This document shows, in pieces, positions 34,301-45,079 of a DNA stretch of 64,000 nucleotides; the first letter of the stretch is position 1, and each line of letters opens with the position of its first letter. The notes under the pieces are model-generated. The model searched no databases. It had not been told where the DNA came from and was given only the letters and a program-made list of their open reading frames with translations. The DNA comes from Mesostigma viride (taxonomy: Eukaryota; Streptophyta; Mesostigmatophyceae; Mesostigmatales; Mesostigmataceae), in NCBI GenBank assembly GCA_009746045.1, contig RPFO01000744.1:321001-385000 (forward strand). Reading direction: 5' to 3'. A program made the position numbers and the translations under genes.

Positions 34301-35695
34301 ACGATATTTGTAACTTTCGTGTGATTATTTTTCTAATGAGATTAGCATAGTACTCCGTGGCATGCCCATGCGCATGACACGCAAGTACTTACTTACGTCG
34401 GCATGGCCAGCTCCGGTAGGTGTGCGCGCAATGTGCACCACTTCTTCACGGTACGTAAGTACAGACACCGGGAATTTTTTCGGCGCCAAAAAATTCCCGC
34501 CGGGACCGTCCCCTTAATCTTTTTTCTTCAGTAAACGCATTGGTTAGTTCCGTCACCCATCCCTGGTTGTATGACCGTCGCCCCTTGGTACATTGGTTGT
34601 GCAAGTGTAGCCACGCATGCCTAGTTGTGTGACCATGTGCATTACCAGTGTAAGTGAGAGGCCAGCATTGTTAGATGTGGCATGCCGCATCCTTTGCATG
34701 AGGTTGACTCTGCAGTCCAATGGGAAGCGGTCCAGACACCCAATACAGGCTTGACATCTGGTAGTCCCGGACCATGGGATTGCGAACTTGCCTATCAGTG
34801 CTCATTTTAAGGGGGGTTGCGGTGCCGGCGCCGCCCCGGCGAAAATTCGTGCAGCCAGCGTCCGGCGAATGCCGGGCTGTTCCTGGGCGGGTCGAGCATG
34901 CGGCTGCGCGAGCCACAGGGCCGAGGTTGGGCCGGGACACACAAGTTCTCCGGCCCGGCAAGTAAAGGGCCTGCCGGCGCGCCGGCCCCGCTCCGCAACT
35001 TTCCTGGCCTGCCTGGGCCGGCACCTCGCCGCCGGGCATTGCCGGCGGGGCTGGCACTCAGCTGGGCACTGTTGCCTATATCTCATCCGCGGGTGACGAC
35101 TCACCCAGGATTAATTAATCAATTGGGTTATTAATTAATTTACACGTAGATTGCGGCACGTGAGCATAAGTCCTCAGTGGGATGGAAATGGAAATCTCGT
35201 CCAGGATGATGGAGATGAATGGAATGTAGGATGGAAATGTGTGGCATTGTACATCAAGCATTATGGATGGTTATCTATGGGTAGTAGAGGTTTATAGGTG
35301 AGAGGATACTGTCGGGAGTGGCACTGTGAATGCTGCAACATAGGGATAAATAAGTTAGTGCAGTGGCTGAGAATAGTGCCGAGGGTGCTTGGACACCTTA
35401 TATCAGCACCAGGAACGCGTGCTTGGGAGGTTTTATCTGTGGCTTTTATCACTTGTGTGAAACCCACTGTCTCTGTGTGTTTGAAAAGCTCGGGGCTGTT
35501 CACCTAGTTTTGATAACCAGTTTGATTACCTAATGATGAGATTACAATTACCCTCCTTGGTTCCCCTCGCTCTCTGCCCTTTGCCTTCAGGATGGCAAGC
35601 TGGCCTCGCTGATGATCCAGGAGAAGCGGAATGAGCTGGGTCGTGTGCAGCAGCAGCTGGAGGACTCCCTGGCGTCCCTGCCGCTGTGCGACTAA
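28336..35695 (+). CDS. HAUS1: HAUS augmin-like complex subunit 1 (AUG1)
   Basis: Augmin binds gamma-tubulin ring complexes to existing spindle microtubules so that new ones branch from them; HAUS1 is a coiled-coil structural subunit. Model exons: 28336-28549, 29612-29777, 30424-30649, 32042-32182, 35591-35695. All borders are GT/AG, the phases (1, 2, 0, 0) fit at every join, and the total is 852 nt, 283 aa; human HAUS1 is 278 and plant AUG1 about 300. The start MEPDSQKLEYVKLWLQDAF and the RTRTAKLLAEEMRDRTAEY block match the family N terminus. Exon 3 is heptad-rich. Exon 4 has GYQPHARHSALTEMASRL...LSYKDLPP and exon 5 LASLMIQEKRNELGRVQQQL, the conserved C-terminal pattern. Intron 3 holds a 410-bp tetranucleotide array and intron 4 a 2.2-kb TTAA element. 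The protein ends LPLCD. Confidence 0.9.
30123..30307. repeat. Minisatellite, unit about 27 bp (AACATAGGTCTCTAACTCTG)
   Basis: Seven near-identical copies in HAUS1 intron 2, differing mainly at TTTAG/TGTAG. Confidence 0.9.
31518..31930. repeat. (CCCA)n tetranucleotide array of about 410 bp
   Basis: Almost pure ACCC repeats in HAUS1 intron 3. A variant block CTACCCACCCCTCCACC occurs twice (about 31580 and 31736), which points to an internal duplication of about 155 bp. A (CA)n tract precedes it at 31349-31372. Confidence 0.95.
32328..34513. mobile_element. TTAA-flanked non-autonomous DNA transposon, copy Y1, in HAUS1 intron 4
   Basis: It is flanked by TTAA at 32324-32327 and 34514-34517. Terminal bases are GGTGAGGGTCC on the left and, inverted, GGGGACGGTCC on the right. 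Internal sequence is colinear but diverged from Y2 at 49292 (shared blocks include CACAAAGTTTGAGCTCATTC). No transposase ORF is seen. TTAA duplication fits piggyBac-type or Kolobok-type elements. Confidence 0.65.
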
Positions 35696-35825
35696 AAATC
35701 TGTTACTGCAGCAGAAGCATGCAAATTGCGCTGTCATCGTCGTCTTTAGTACAACCACCTGAGTAGACAGATGGCATATCCACGGAGATGTCATGGCAAC
35801 TCCCTGTCCCGTCAACCAGGCGCGG

Positions 35826-36105
35826 CAGCGGCCCCAATCACCATCGCCTCAGTTTTGACACTAAGGCTCCAACCCCACCGGGCGCCTCGCCTCCAAGCCC
35901 AGACAGTCCAGCCAGGTCTGAATGTGCTACTAAGTTGTAGTAGGGGCGCGTGATGAGGGTGGTGTCGTCTGCATAAATCAGGTCGGCCATGCGGTAGCCT
36001 GTGCCAACCCCGCCGTGCGCGCGCTCGTTAAGGATGTCCAAGCCGGGCTCGAACCCCTTAAGAGCAGTAAAGCGCGCACGTGCCCGGCGCTGGCGGCGCA
36101 TTCAA
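35826..36105 (-). pseudogene. YADD-type LINE reverse transcriptase fragment
   Basis: The minus-strand frame reads RARARFTALKGFEPGLDILNE then YRMADLIYADDTTLI, the catalytic YADD block of a LINE RT. It is about 99% like the split copy at 45451-47290 and supplies the empty site for the piggyBac-like insert there. Both ends are truncated; it starts 130 bp after the HAUS1 stop codon. Confidence 0.8.
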
Positions 36106-36477
36106 CCTGATGCTCAACATTCAGGGGCTCCAATTAGGTAGGCAACCTCAGTTTATACGATAGTACATGGAAATATATTGAAACATGAGTAACTTTGCCC
36201 CCATTGTCCTAGGGGATATGCCCCTAAAGTAGCGCGATCTTTAATTAGTCCGTTTTTGCGTAATACCGGGCACTGAAAGGGGTATATGCATAGATGCCTC
36301 CCGGCAATATACAACATGCAATTAATGGCACGCGAAATTCCGGCCACGAGGTAGCCATGGCTGTCGGAGCTCATAACTTTCACGTTTGAGCACCGAATTC
36401 AGCCGTGAATATCACTATCGCTTCGTCTTTCTAAGACGCACATGCTGATATAATTTTCCGAATCTAAAACGCAATAT

Positions 36478-38310
36478 ATGGCGACCAAACGCGCCTCGAC
36501 GCAACGCAGCCTGGCGGCTGCGCTCGGCAATGACAATACGCCTGCAGCTCCGGCTGCAGCTTCGCCATCAGGTCCGGCAGGCGGCGATGACACTAGTCGT
36601 GCACTGGTGGTCGTCCAGCAACCCCCCGGGCTTAACGCCTCGCCATCTGCATCGCCTGACCCCAAGCGCACCCGCCCAGCCGACGCCACAGAAGGCTCTT
36701 TATACCCAGAACCGAGCTTTCGTCCCCGGCCTTTCAAGGTCGCAGATTACGACTGGGCCACCATTTCTCCGACCGATGCTATGCGCTGCATCTTCTTCGG
36801 GGATTACGCTTCGCTTAACGACCTGTGCCTCCATCTCTTCTCCACCAACCGCCTCCTCGCCCCGCACGGCAGCCGCGTGGGCAACGTCTACCATCTGGTC
36901 GGCGGCTACCGCCCCCGTCTCCAGCACGCCATCCTCAACTCCCTTCTCCAGCGCTCTGACGCCGAGATCTGGGCTTCACCCCTTTCCGCCCCCACCCTCC
37001 GCTCCATCCTCACGGAAGCCTTTCAGCAGCACGTGACCCCCCTTGCTGCCGACATAGCAGCAATCGGCGGCACGCTGACTGCTGAACTTCCTCACATTTC
37101 CACCGCCGCCGCCTCCACCTCCACTGCCATTTCCGCCTCCACTGCCGACATCAAAGCCCAGCTCCTCGACCTCGACCACCGCCTTCAAGCCACCGCCAAC
37201 GCCCTTGAGAGCTTGCATGACACCGCCGGCCTCACCGCCCAGGCGGTAAAGGACATCGCCGCCCAGCCGGCGTCTCACTGGCTCGGCCGGCGATGCTCCC
37301 TCCACCTGGGCGGAATTGCTTAAGCAGCACACCACCTCCGACACCTCCACCATCTCGGCACAACTCAAGCAACAAGCCCTCGACCTTTGCGAGGAAGCCG
37401 ACATCGCCCGGCGCAGCCACAATGTCATCGTCAAGCACTTCGACCAGCCGGCAGGTGAGACCTCCACGAGCCTTCTTGAGGCATTTAAGCGCGACATTCT
37501 TGCCCCCATGCTACTCACTACAATACGGTTCGTAGGAGACGCGAAATGAGTGAGAATGTTACCCGAGCGGTAACGAGGATTCGCACCGTTGATTTTAACA
37601 TATGTTTCTTTTTTTGCGCCATTTGGCGAGCATCGACTGGAGCCTGAACCTAGCGGGGGGAATCGTGCGGGGGAATCTTGCGGGGGAATCTTGCGGGGAA
37701 AAATTCCGAACGTGAATTTAGCGAAGTCCTACTACATTTTGCTTGGGTACACGGTACTACAGTTTCGTCACTGAAAATTTTCTGTAGTTGCGTTGATGTT
37801 TCGTACGTTCCGCTGAAATTTTCGTGTTCAGTGCCCAGATCACAATTTGATCCGGGCGCAAAATGATTGGCTGTACGGTACGAACCAAAAACGAAATTTT
37901 AGTATCTAAGTTCCGCAGCGCTTGCTGAATTTGCCCCGGAAGCCCGGGGGCACTTTCCCCGCTGAAAAAGGTGTCCGCGGAAGCGTATTGTAGTGCTCAC
38001 TGGTGAGCTGGACATGTCCGCTGTCCGCCTCCCCCGCGCGCGGGGGAAGGCTGGCCCGGCACCCGTGCTCCTCACCTTTAAGTACATGGCGGACAAGCTG
38101 TCGTTCCTTAAATGCCGCAAGAAGCTCTCGAGGACTCGCTTCACGCTGGACGACGACTTGACCCTGGCCCAGCAACAGCGGCGACGCGAGCTATGGCCGA
38201 CCTACCTTCAGCTCCGGCACAGCGCAGGGGGGAAGCCGGTATACTGGAGGGGGGCGGTCATCCACGTTGACCACAAGCCCTGGCAGCCCCCTCCTGCCAC
38301 CACAGACTAG
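36478..38310 (+). pseudogene. LINE ORF1 protein with natural start, frameshifted and interrupted
   Basis: It starts MATKRASTQRSLAAALGND, a basic, alanine-rich N terminus. A conserved block DYASLNDLCLHLFSTN follows, then a long helical/coiled-coil region (TADIKAQLLDLDHRLQATAN). Frame 36478-37323 shifts near 37285 into 37316-37515, which is cut by the 37516-37995 transposon. It resumes at 37996 with the C-terminal RNA-binding-like domain (TRFTLDDDLTLAQQQRRREL) to the stop at 38310. The start is supported by the paralogue at 40176 (MTSKRSSTQRSLAAAL). Confidence 0.7.
37516..37995. mobile_element. CACTA-like (EnSpm/CMC) MITE, 480 bp
   Basis: The termini are inverted repeats CACTACAATACG and, after one mismatch, TTC. 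The flanks share CT. The intact ORF1 paralogue (minus strand near 49270) reads CATGCAACTCACTGGTGAG across the site, which gives the empty site. CACTA ends and a 2-3 bp duplication are features of EnSpm elements. There is no coding capacity. Confidence 0.7.
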
Positions 38311-38502
38311 GGAATTCATACCAGTAGTGTAGATTAGTCAGGCTTAGCCTAGCATGTGGCCCACGCGCATGTGCGCCCATAATGGCCCCCATGGATGTTG
38401 TCTAGAGAATTTAGCCAAGCCCTGCCTATAACGGGACCCATGGATGTTGCATTAAGAATTTCGCCATGCTATGCCATGCAGAGAGATGCTCTCTGTAGAG
38501 AA

Positions 38503-38758
38503 TTAATTAATTAATTAAAATCATAGCTCCGTTGGGAGCATATGTAACACATAGCCCTGAGAAAGGGGCATCTATGGGTTTGTAATACAATCAGGGCTAC
38601 AACCTGCAGGTGGAGGATGTACAACTGTCACCTGCTCTGGGTGCACAAGGTGCACCTGCACCGCCATGATGGTTCATGCCTCCTTATCAAGCACAGGCAC
38701 CCAGGGGGGGCTTGAGGAGAGGGCCTAGAAGGCCTGCATGACATATGGGGTGGAGGGT
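38503..38758 (-). mobile_element. NA retroelement 3' UTR fragment, minus strand
   Basis: TTAA tail and hairpin (CTCCGTTGGGAG), 5'-truncated, with a perfect 10-bp target duplication CTGTAGAGAA at 38493-38502 and 38759-38768. Confidence 0.85.
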
Positions 38759-39018
38759 CTGTAGAGAAGCCATGTCCTAGCCCTTGTATAGCCATGATGA
38801 TCTTCCCCACCTATGACAGGCTCCCCTTCGCTGGGTGTTGCCTGAAACTCTGGGTGGTGCAGGTGCCCTAGTGCACCTAGAGCAAGTGTTGTTTACATTC
38901 CCACCCTTGCAGGAAGTAGCTTAGAATGTATGATAGGCCATATGCCCCTTCTCTGGGCTATGTGCTATACATATACTCCCAACGGAGTTATGTTACAATT
39001 CAATTCAATTCAATTCAA

Positions 39019-40236
39019 TGCCTCCCGGCCATGAGCCACGAGCCACGAGGTGGCCATGGCTGACGGCGGAGCTCATAACTTTCACGTTTGAGCACCGAAT
39101 TCGGCTGTGAATATCACAATCGCTTCGTCTTTCTAAGACGCACATATAAGACGATGATGGTAACCGGAGACGTCCGTCCTATAGTCAGCAAAATTGGTGC
39201 GAGAGGTCCCCAGTTCGATTCCGGTCGGATTCATTTGCAGATCGCGGTTTTCCGCGTTTTCCGCGGCCCGGCACTGAACGCAAATGGTTTTCACCTTTGC
39301 GGAGTGCCTGATCAGAATATACGCTTGGCTGATTTCGATTGTACCGGCTACGCCCCCTTCTACTAAAAAGAAGGATTCAGCCGTGTTCAGCCCGTCTCAC
39401 GGTGCGAGACTGAACAAGTCTCGCGTGCAGACACGTGCGTAGTACTCCTACACACAGATCTCGAGTGATTTATCTAGTACCAAATCCGAAAGGCTTGCAT
39501 CACTCCCCGGACAGGAGAACTTTTGCGGATGACTGTAGGTGTAAGTTGGCGATGCCATGGTAACCGGAGACGTCCGTCCTATATAGTCAGCAAAATTGGT
39601 GCGAGAGGTCCCCAGTTCGATTCCGGTCGGATCCATTTGCAGATCGCGTTTTTCCGCGTTTTCCGCGGCCCGGCACTGAACGCAAATGGTTTTCACCTTT
39701 GCGGAGTGCCTGATCAGAATATACGCTTGGCTGATTTCGATAGTACCGGCTACGCCCCCAAGGTTCTACTAAAAAGAAGGATTCAGCCGTGTTCAGCCCG
39801 TCTCACGGTGCGAGACTGAACAAGTCTCGCGTGCAGACACGTGTGTAGTACTCCTACACACAGATCTCGAGTGATTTATCTAGTACCAAATCCGAAAGGC
39901 TTGCATCACTCCCCGGACAGGAGAACTTTTGCGGATGACTGTAGGTGTAAGTTGGCGTCTTGGCGATGCCATGGTAACCGGAGACGTCCGTCCTATAGTC
40001 AGCAAAATTGGTGCGCGAGGTCCCCAGTTCGATTCCGGTCGGATTCATTTGCAGATCGCGTTTTTCCGCGTTTTCCGCGGCCCGGCACTGAACGCAAATG
40101 GTTTTCACCTTTGCGGAGTGCCTGATATCAGAATATAAGACGCTGATATAATTTTCCGAAGCTATTACGCAATATATGACGAGCAAACGCTCCTCGACGC
40201 AACGCAGCCTGGCGGCTGCGCTATATATATTCAGTA
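39019..40236 (+). mobile_element. LINE 5' leader with tandem monomers of about 400 bp, then ORF1 start
   Basis: A leader sequence shared with 36295-36478 is followed by monomers starting at 39161, 39561 and 39975 (third partial). ORF1 begins at 40176 and is cut at its 16th codon or so by LINE copy 2. The monomers contain box A/B-like tRNA motifs and two hairpins. Confidence 0.75.
39161..40128 (+). repeat. Tandem 5'-leader monomers, 400 and 414 bp
   Basis: Each begins TAACCGGAGACGTCCGTCC and is nearly identical to the next over its full length; the third stops after about 150 bp. Each carries TATAGTCAGCAAAATTGG and AGTTCGATTCC, like RNA polymerase III boxes A and B. Confidence 0.9.
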
Positions 40237-42325
40237 GAGGCCCACCCCACCCACGCTGTCGTCAAGGTCGACTGCCACAACGCGTTCAACAGTCTGTCCC
40301 GCGCCAGCATGTTTGCGGCCGTCATGGAGTCCTTCGAGGACTTGTACGCTTGGACAGCCGTGTGCTACGGCCAGCCCGGCCAACTGGTTCACATCATGGA
40401 GGACGGCACTCGCGGCGGCCTGCTGTCGCGGTCGGGCACCCAGCAAGGGGACCCCCTGGGACCCCTGTACTTTGCCGCCCCCCTCCAGGGTTGCCTCCAA
40501 GCGGTCCATGCTGCCCACCCGGCGGTCGCTATTCAGGCCTACTTGGATGATATCTACCTTCTGGGCCCTGTGCCGGACACCACCGCGGCTCTGCTGGCAC
40601 TGCAGACCGCGGTGGCCGACATCAACCTCCAGTTGACCCTTGCCAAGTGCGCGGTGTACTCGCCCCAAGGTGATTGCTCCGGCTTTCCGCCCCAGCTCTT
40701 GGGCCGGGACGAGCGCCTCCATGGGTTGGATGTCCTCGGCGTTCCGGTTGGCGACCCCGCGTTTGTCATCGATGCTCTGCGGGCCGCCCTCGAGGCACGC
40801 ACTGAGGTACTGCCCTTGATTGCGCGCCTTCATGATTCGCAGACCAAGGGTCTGCTTCTGTGGTTTTGCGCTCACCCTCGCGTCGTTCACTGGCTCCGGG
40901 GCGCTCTTCCGTCTCAGGTCCGGCTGGCCGCCGAGGGCCACGACGAACGCATCCAGTCGGCCTTGGCGCAGCTGGTCCCGGGCCCCGACCTCCCGCCACA
41001 TGCTATTCGCATTGCCTCCCTGCCTGCACGGATGGGTGGCTGCGGTCTGACTCGTGCCGCCCGGCTGGCCCCAGCAGCCTTTTTGGGCTCCGTCGCTCAG
41101 TCGTGGGCGGAAAGCTGCCGGCTCCTGCCCCTTTTGGCAACGGCAGCGCCTGACCTCCTGGACCCCAGCAGCCCTTTGCCCTTCGTCACCGCCATCCAGG
41201 AGGCCTATGCTGAGATCCAGCAGGCCTGTTCTCCCGTCCGTGCCGCTCAGGCGGTACAGCGCCACCTCCCTCGCGGCACTCCCTCGGTCGCCTCCGTTCA
41301 ATCTCCCGCCGCATTCCCTGCTCGCGTCATCGATAAACACCAGAAAACCTACGCGGGTATTCTGCACACGGCTGATTGGATTGCTCTTTTCGCGGACCTC
41401 AACGCCCAGGGACGTGCGTGGCTGTTCTCGCTTTCCTTGCGGAGTGTGGGCTCGGCGTACCTTCGTGCTCTTCCCATGGCCCCCCCATTCGCCTTGGCTC
41501 CCAGCCACTACTCGGTGGCGCTCCGGCACCAGCTATTTGCCCCGCAGCCTCTTGTTCCGGCCGGGCGGCCTTGTGGTAGCTGTGGGCAGCCGCTGGATCC
41601 CACGGGGACTCACTACCTTGCCTGCATGGGGGGCCAACAGAATCAGAATTGGTATTTGTATTTGCACACTGTCCTCCTGACGGTGGTGCTCGCCATGATT
41701 CGGTCGGTTTTCCCCCACGCGAACATCCGGTCCGAGGATGCGGATGGCGCTGCCTTCTATTCCCCCAACCACCGGCCTGACATCGTGGTGCTGGACTTTG
41801 AGGGGGGTGGCCGGCATCTGCTTATTGACGTTTCGGTGGCGCGGCCCTTGGCTCTTAGCCACGTGGCTGGGGCCTCCCTCACGGCAGGTTACACGGCGGA
41901 CCGGGCGGAGCGGGCCAAGCTCCTGGCCTACAGCGACGTCGGGCACCATCGTGTGGTGCCCTTTGTCCTGGAGGAGTTTGGGGCCATGGGGCCCCTGACC
42001 TCCGCCTTCTTCAAGGAGTGTTGCCGGCTCCGGGAGGACCGGCTGGACCTGGAGGGCCAGCGGGCCCCATGGTCGGCGCGGACCTGGACGTCATATTGGC
42101 GTCAGCGCTTGTCGGTGGCGCTGACTCGGGCCATGGCTGACATCATGCTCCGCCGTACGCGGGCTGATTTTGCGGTGCAGCAGGGCTATTAGGTTCCTCC
42201 CGTTAGGCGTTTCCATTGGTCTTATCGTAGTATAGAGCTTTGACATGGCTCTGTATATAGGTTCATAGCTGGGCGTTTGCTTTGGTTTGAGTGATTTCAC
42301 TCTGCTGTAAGTAATTATATTTTTA
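40237..42325 (+). mobile_element. RLE-type LINE copy 2, 5'-truncated
   Basis: It corresponds to copy 1 from base 1364 to the end, about 99.8% identical. The target duplication ATATATATTCA is at 40223-40233 and 42326-42336, with three extra bases (GTA) at the 5' junction. It inserted in ORF1 sequence of another LINE relative. Confidence 0.95.
40309..42192 (+). pseudogene. RLE-type LINE RT/endonuclease, 5'-truncated but open
   Basis: The frame is open from RT motif A (VVKVDCHNAFNSL, just upstream) through the YLDD box, the zinc knuckle and the RPD...DV endonuclease to the stop at 42192. The finger region and RT fingers are absent, so it cannot act alone. The lack of stops fits very recent insertion. 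The first ATG is used for convenience. Confidence 0.85.
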
Positions 42326-42624
42326 ATATATATTCATTGAGAATGATAGATTACGGAGGTGAGATAGGCATGCAACATAAGGAAAAACCCGATAACTGGG
42401 AGAATAACCCTGAAGAAATTAATAGTAATCTGACACAGACATCCAAGGATCACGCCAGCTGCACAAGGTACAACTAACTATACATCACAAAACTACACGC
42501 AGCAACAGCGCTGCCGGCCCACCATGCAGGCCTGGAAGGGATCTAGACCGCATGGGTCGCGACAAAGTCGACCCGCTATATATAGATTCATTGAGAATGA
42601 TAGATTACGGAGGTGAGATAGGCC
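42326..42624. repeat. Insert in ORF1 with 43-bp direct repeats
   Basis: ATTCATTGAGAATGATAGAT and its continuation GGAGGTGAGATAGG occur at about 42332-42371 and 42587-42623, with about 215 bp between. ORF1 homology stops before and restarts after this block. It could be a tiny LTR-like element or a local duplication; I do not recognise it. Confidence 0.6.
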
Positions 42625-42882
42625 ATGAAAATACGTCTGCAGCTTCGCCCTCAAGCCCGGCAGGCAGCGGTGACACTAGTTGCGCACTGGTGGTCGCCCC
42701 GCACCCTCCCGGGCTTCATGCCTCGCCTTCAGCCTCGCCTGAGCCCAAACGCAGCCGCCCAACCGAACCTAGCTGGTCTGAGTACGACTTTGACGTTGAC
42801 GGGTTGTTTTCCACCTTCGACGTCAACAGACCCGGCTGTTTCGACTGGCCACCCATCCGGATCCTGGAGCTTTTGTTTTATG

Positions 42883-42931
42883 CTCCGTGACTCCCCAACG
42901 GGAGCACGAGTCTAATTAATTAATTAATTAA
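42883..42931 (+). mobile_element. S-family retroelement 3' end, 49 bp, with 12-bp target duplication
   Basis: Only the hairpin ACTCCCCAACGGGAG region and the TTAA tail are present. TTTTGTTTTATG flanks it perfectly at 42871-42882 and 42932-42943. Confidence 0.9.
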
Positions 42932-43608
42932 TTTTGTTTTATGGGTCGTATGCCTCCCTTTTCGACCTACGTGCCAGCGCCTCCAACGCCATAAATGCTT
43001 CCGCAGCCAGTCTGACGGCCAGTTTCAGCCCCGCGCACCTGACCTGTCTGGCTGGTCGCGACCGCGCCTTCAGCTCGCCGCCCTCTTTTCCATCCTTCAT
43101 CGCGCTTCCGCGGACCTCAGGCGACCCATCCCCTCAAGTGACCGAATCCACCCTCCTCCTCCACCTCAACGAAGCCCTCTCACAGCACGTGACGCCCCTA
43201 GCTGCAGATGTGGCAGCTGCATGTGGGTCGCACGCTGGCTGCTGAGCTCCCCATGCACCATCCCCACCGCCACCGCCACCCTCCTATCCGGGGGGGGTGG
43301 AGGCGAGCTCGCCTCCACCCCCCCCCGGCCCGGCCGCCTCCACCGACTCCATCACCGCCCAGCTCCGTGACATTGACCATCGCCATCGAGGTCCTGCAAA
43401 ACACCGCAGGCCTCACCGCCCAGGCGGTGAAGGACATTGCCGCCAAGCCAGCCCCAGCTGGCCTGGTTGGCGATGCTCCTCCCATCCCGACCTGGGCGGA
43501 CATGCGTAAGCGGAGCACGCCACCTCCACCACCTCCGCCGTCGCAGCACAGCTCCAGCAACAGAAGCTCGACCTCCGCGAGGTGGCCGAGCTCGCCAAGC
43601 GCAGGGAT

Positions 43609-44033
43609 TAATTAATTAATTAATTAAACTCGTGCTCCCGTTGGGGAGTCACGGAGCACCGAAGTGCTTTTAATCCCTGTGTGTGCACTACAGGAGAAAG
43701 GGCAGAGACCCCCAGTCTCCTTCATGCCAAAGGCATGCCACAGCTGCAATCGGGCGCGGCTAGCTAAAAGGACAGGCTAACGATCCGGCAAACTGTGGGT
43801 GCAATAAGACCCATGTGAGCATGTCATAGCAAGGAGCGTGGGCAAGTAATCTGAACATAGCCAGGGCGTAGCATGGCTGTACTAGAACTAGGCTAAGGCT
43901 ATGGCTGGTTGTGTACCGTGCGTTGGCGGCACGTGACTAGGTTTGTTGGCACAGCTAGGCAAACATTCTAGGCATGGCTGCCTTAGCGACAGTGACTCCA
44001 ATGGTTACAAGCTAGGGCTATTGCTATTCTATT
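43609..44033 (-). mobile_element. S-family retroelement, 425 bp, minus strand
   Basis: TTAA tail, then the hairpin (CTCCCGTTGGGGAG on plus) and about 390 bp of non-coding body. The target duplication GCGCAGGGAT is at 43599-43608 and 44034-44043. No ORF1 or RT is present, so it is SINE-like; I see no clear pol III promoter. Confidence 0.85.
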
Positions 44034-44556
44034 GCGCAGGGATCCTCAACGTCATCGTCAAGAACTTCAAAATGGAGGAAGTTGAGAATTCCGAGAAGCT
44101 TCAGAGTACGTACGCGTGCGTGTGAGAGAGAAATCCTTGGTCGCATGGGCCTTGTTGATCTCACGCCCGATTGAGCTGGTCACTCACCGCCTTCCCCGCG
44201 CGCGGGGTAAGGCATGGGCGCCCCCGCTCCTTCTCACCCGGCGGACAAGATTTCTTTTCTCAGACGCCGCAAGCGGCTCGAGAAGACTCACTTCACCCTT
44301 GACGACGACTTGACCCTGGCGCAGCAACAACGGCGACGGGAGCTATGGCCGACCTACCTCCAGCTCCGGCAGACCAAGGCGGGGCAGCCGGTGTACTGGA
44401 AGGGGGCGGCCATCTACATCGGCCACAAGCCCTGGCATGCGACCCCCGCGGCCCCAGCGACTCCAGACGCCCCAGCTTAGGGGAATACAGCAGTAGTAGT
44501 GTAGAATATAGATAGACCGTGGCCATGGATGTACATATGTACGCCTCCTACAGGCA

Positions 44557-45049
44557 GGCCGGGCCCACTTCAAATGTTCCGCCGTCCAAGCCAAGTGTGT
44601 GACACTTTTTCGCTATTTTCGCAAAAAAAAAATAAAATTTCGCACGAGTTCGCGTGATTTTCGCGTGATTTTCGCAAAATTTTCACACATTTTCGCACGA
44701 TTCCGCACGATTTCGCACAATTTTGCATGATTTCGCACGATTTCGCATGGATTTCAACCAAGGGTCGTTTTGGGGAGTGACGTTTGACAAAATTTCGCAT
44801 GAATTCACACACGTTGTGCACATCAAAATTTTTTACCGTCGACATTTTTCACATGAAATTTCGTACGATTTCAGCAAATTTCGCACAAATTCGCACGATT
44901 TCAGCAAATTTCACACGATTTCAGCAAATTTCGCACAATTTCGCACGATTTCGCACGACGAATCACTCTGCAGAGTGACGATCGTCGAAAAAGTAAAAAA
45001 AACGACAAAAAGTGTCACACTTTTCGGAACATTTGAAGTGGGCCCGGCC
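44557..45049. mobile_element. TIR element (MITE-like), 493 bp, superfamily unknown
   Basis: Perfect 25-bp inverted repeats begin GGCCGGGCCCACTTCAAATG. GGCA is duplicated at 44553-44556 and 45050-45053; uninterrupted NA copies read CAGGCACTATACC there. The interior is an AT-rich array of TTCGCACGATTT-like units with no ORF. Confidence 0.85.
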
Positions 45050-45079
45050 GGCACTACACCAGCTGATTCACAAGCATTA

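Larger units (their letters stand above)
36106..39018 (+). mobile_element. ORF1-only LINE relative with 5' leader and 3' UTR
   Basis: This is the most complete ORF1 element. The 5' leader (with CGAATTCAGCCGTGAATATC) leads into the ORF1 start at 36478. A CACTA-like insert sits inside ORF1, a minus-strand NA insert at 38503-38758 in the 3' UTR, and the end at about 39018 has the hairpin and CAATT tail. No RT lies between ORF1 and the tail. Confidence 0.75.
42625..44480 (+). pseudogene. LINE ORF1 protein, degenerate and interrupted by two retro-inserts
   Basis: ORF1 homology starts at TCTGCAGCTTCGCCCTCAAG and runs in pieces to the stop at 44480, where the C-terminal block TLDDDLTLAQQQRRREL is intact. 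It is split by a 49-bp insert at 42883 and a 425-bp insert at 43609, and contains several frameshifts. The following 3' UTR joins a LINE RT fragment after the TIR element at 44557. Confidence 0.7.
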
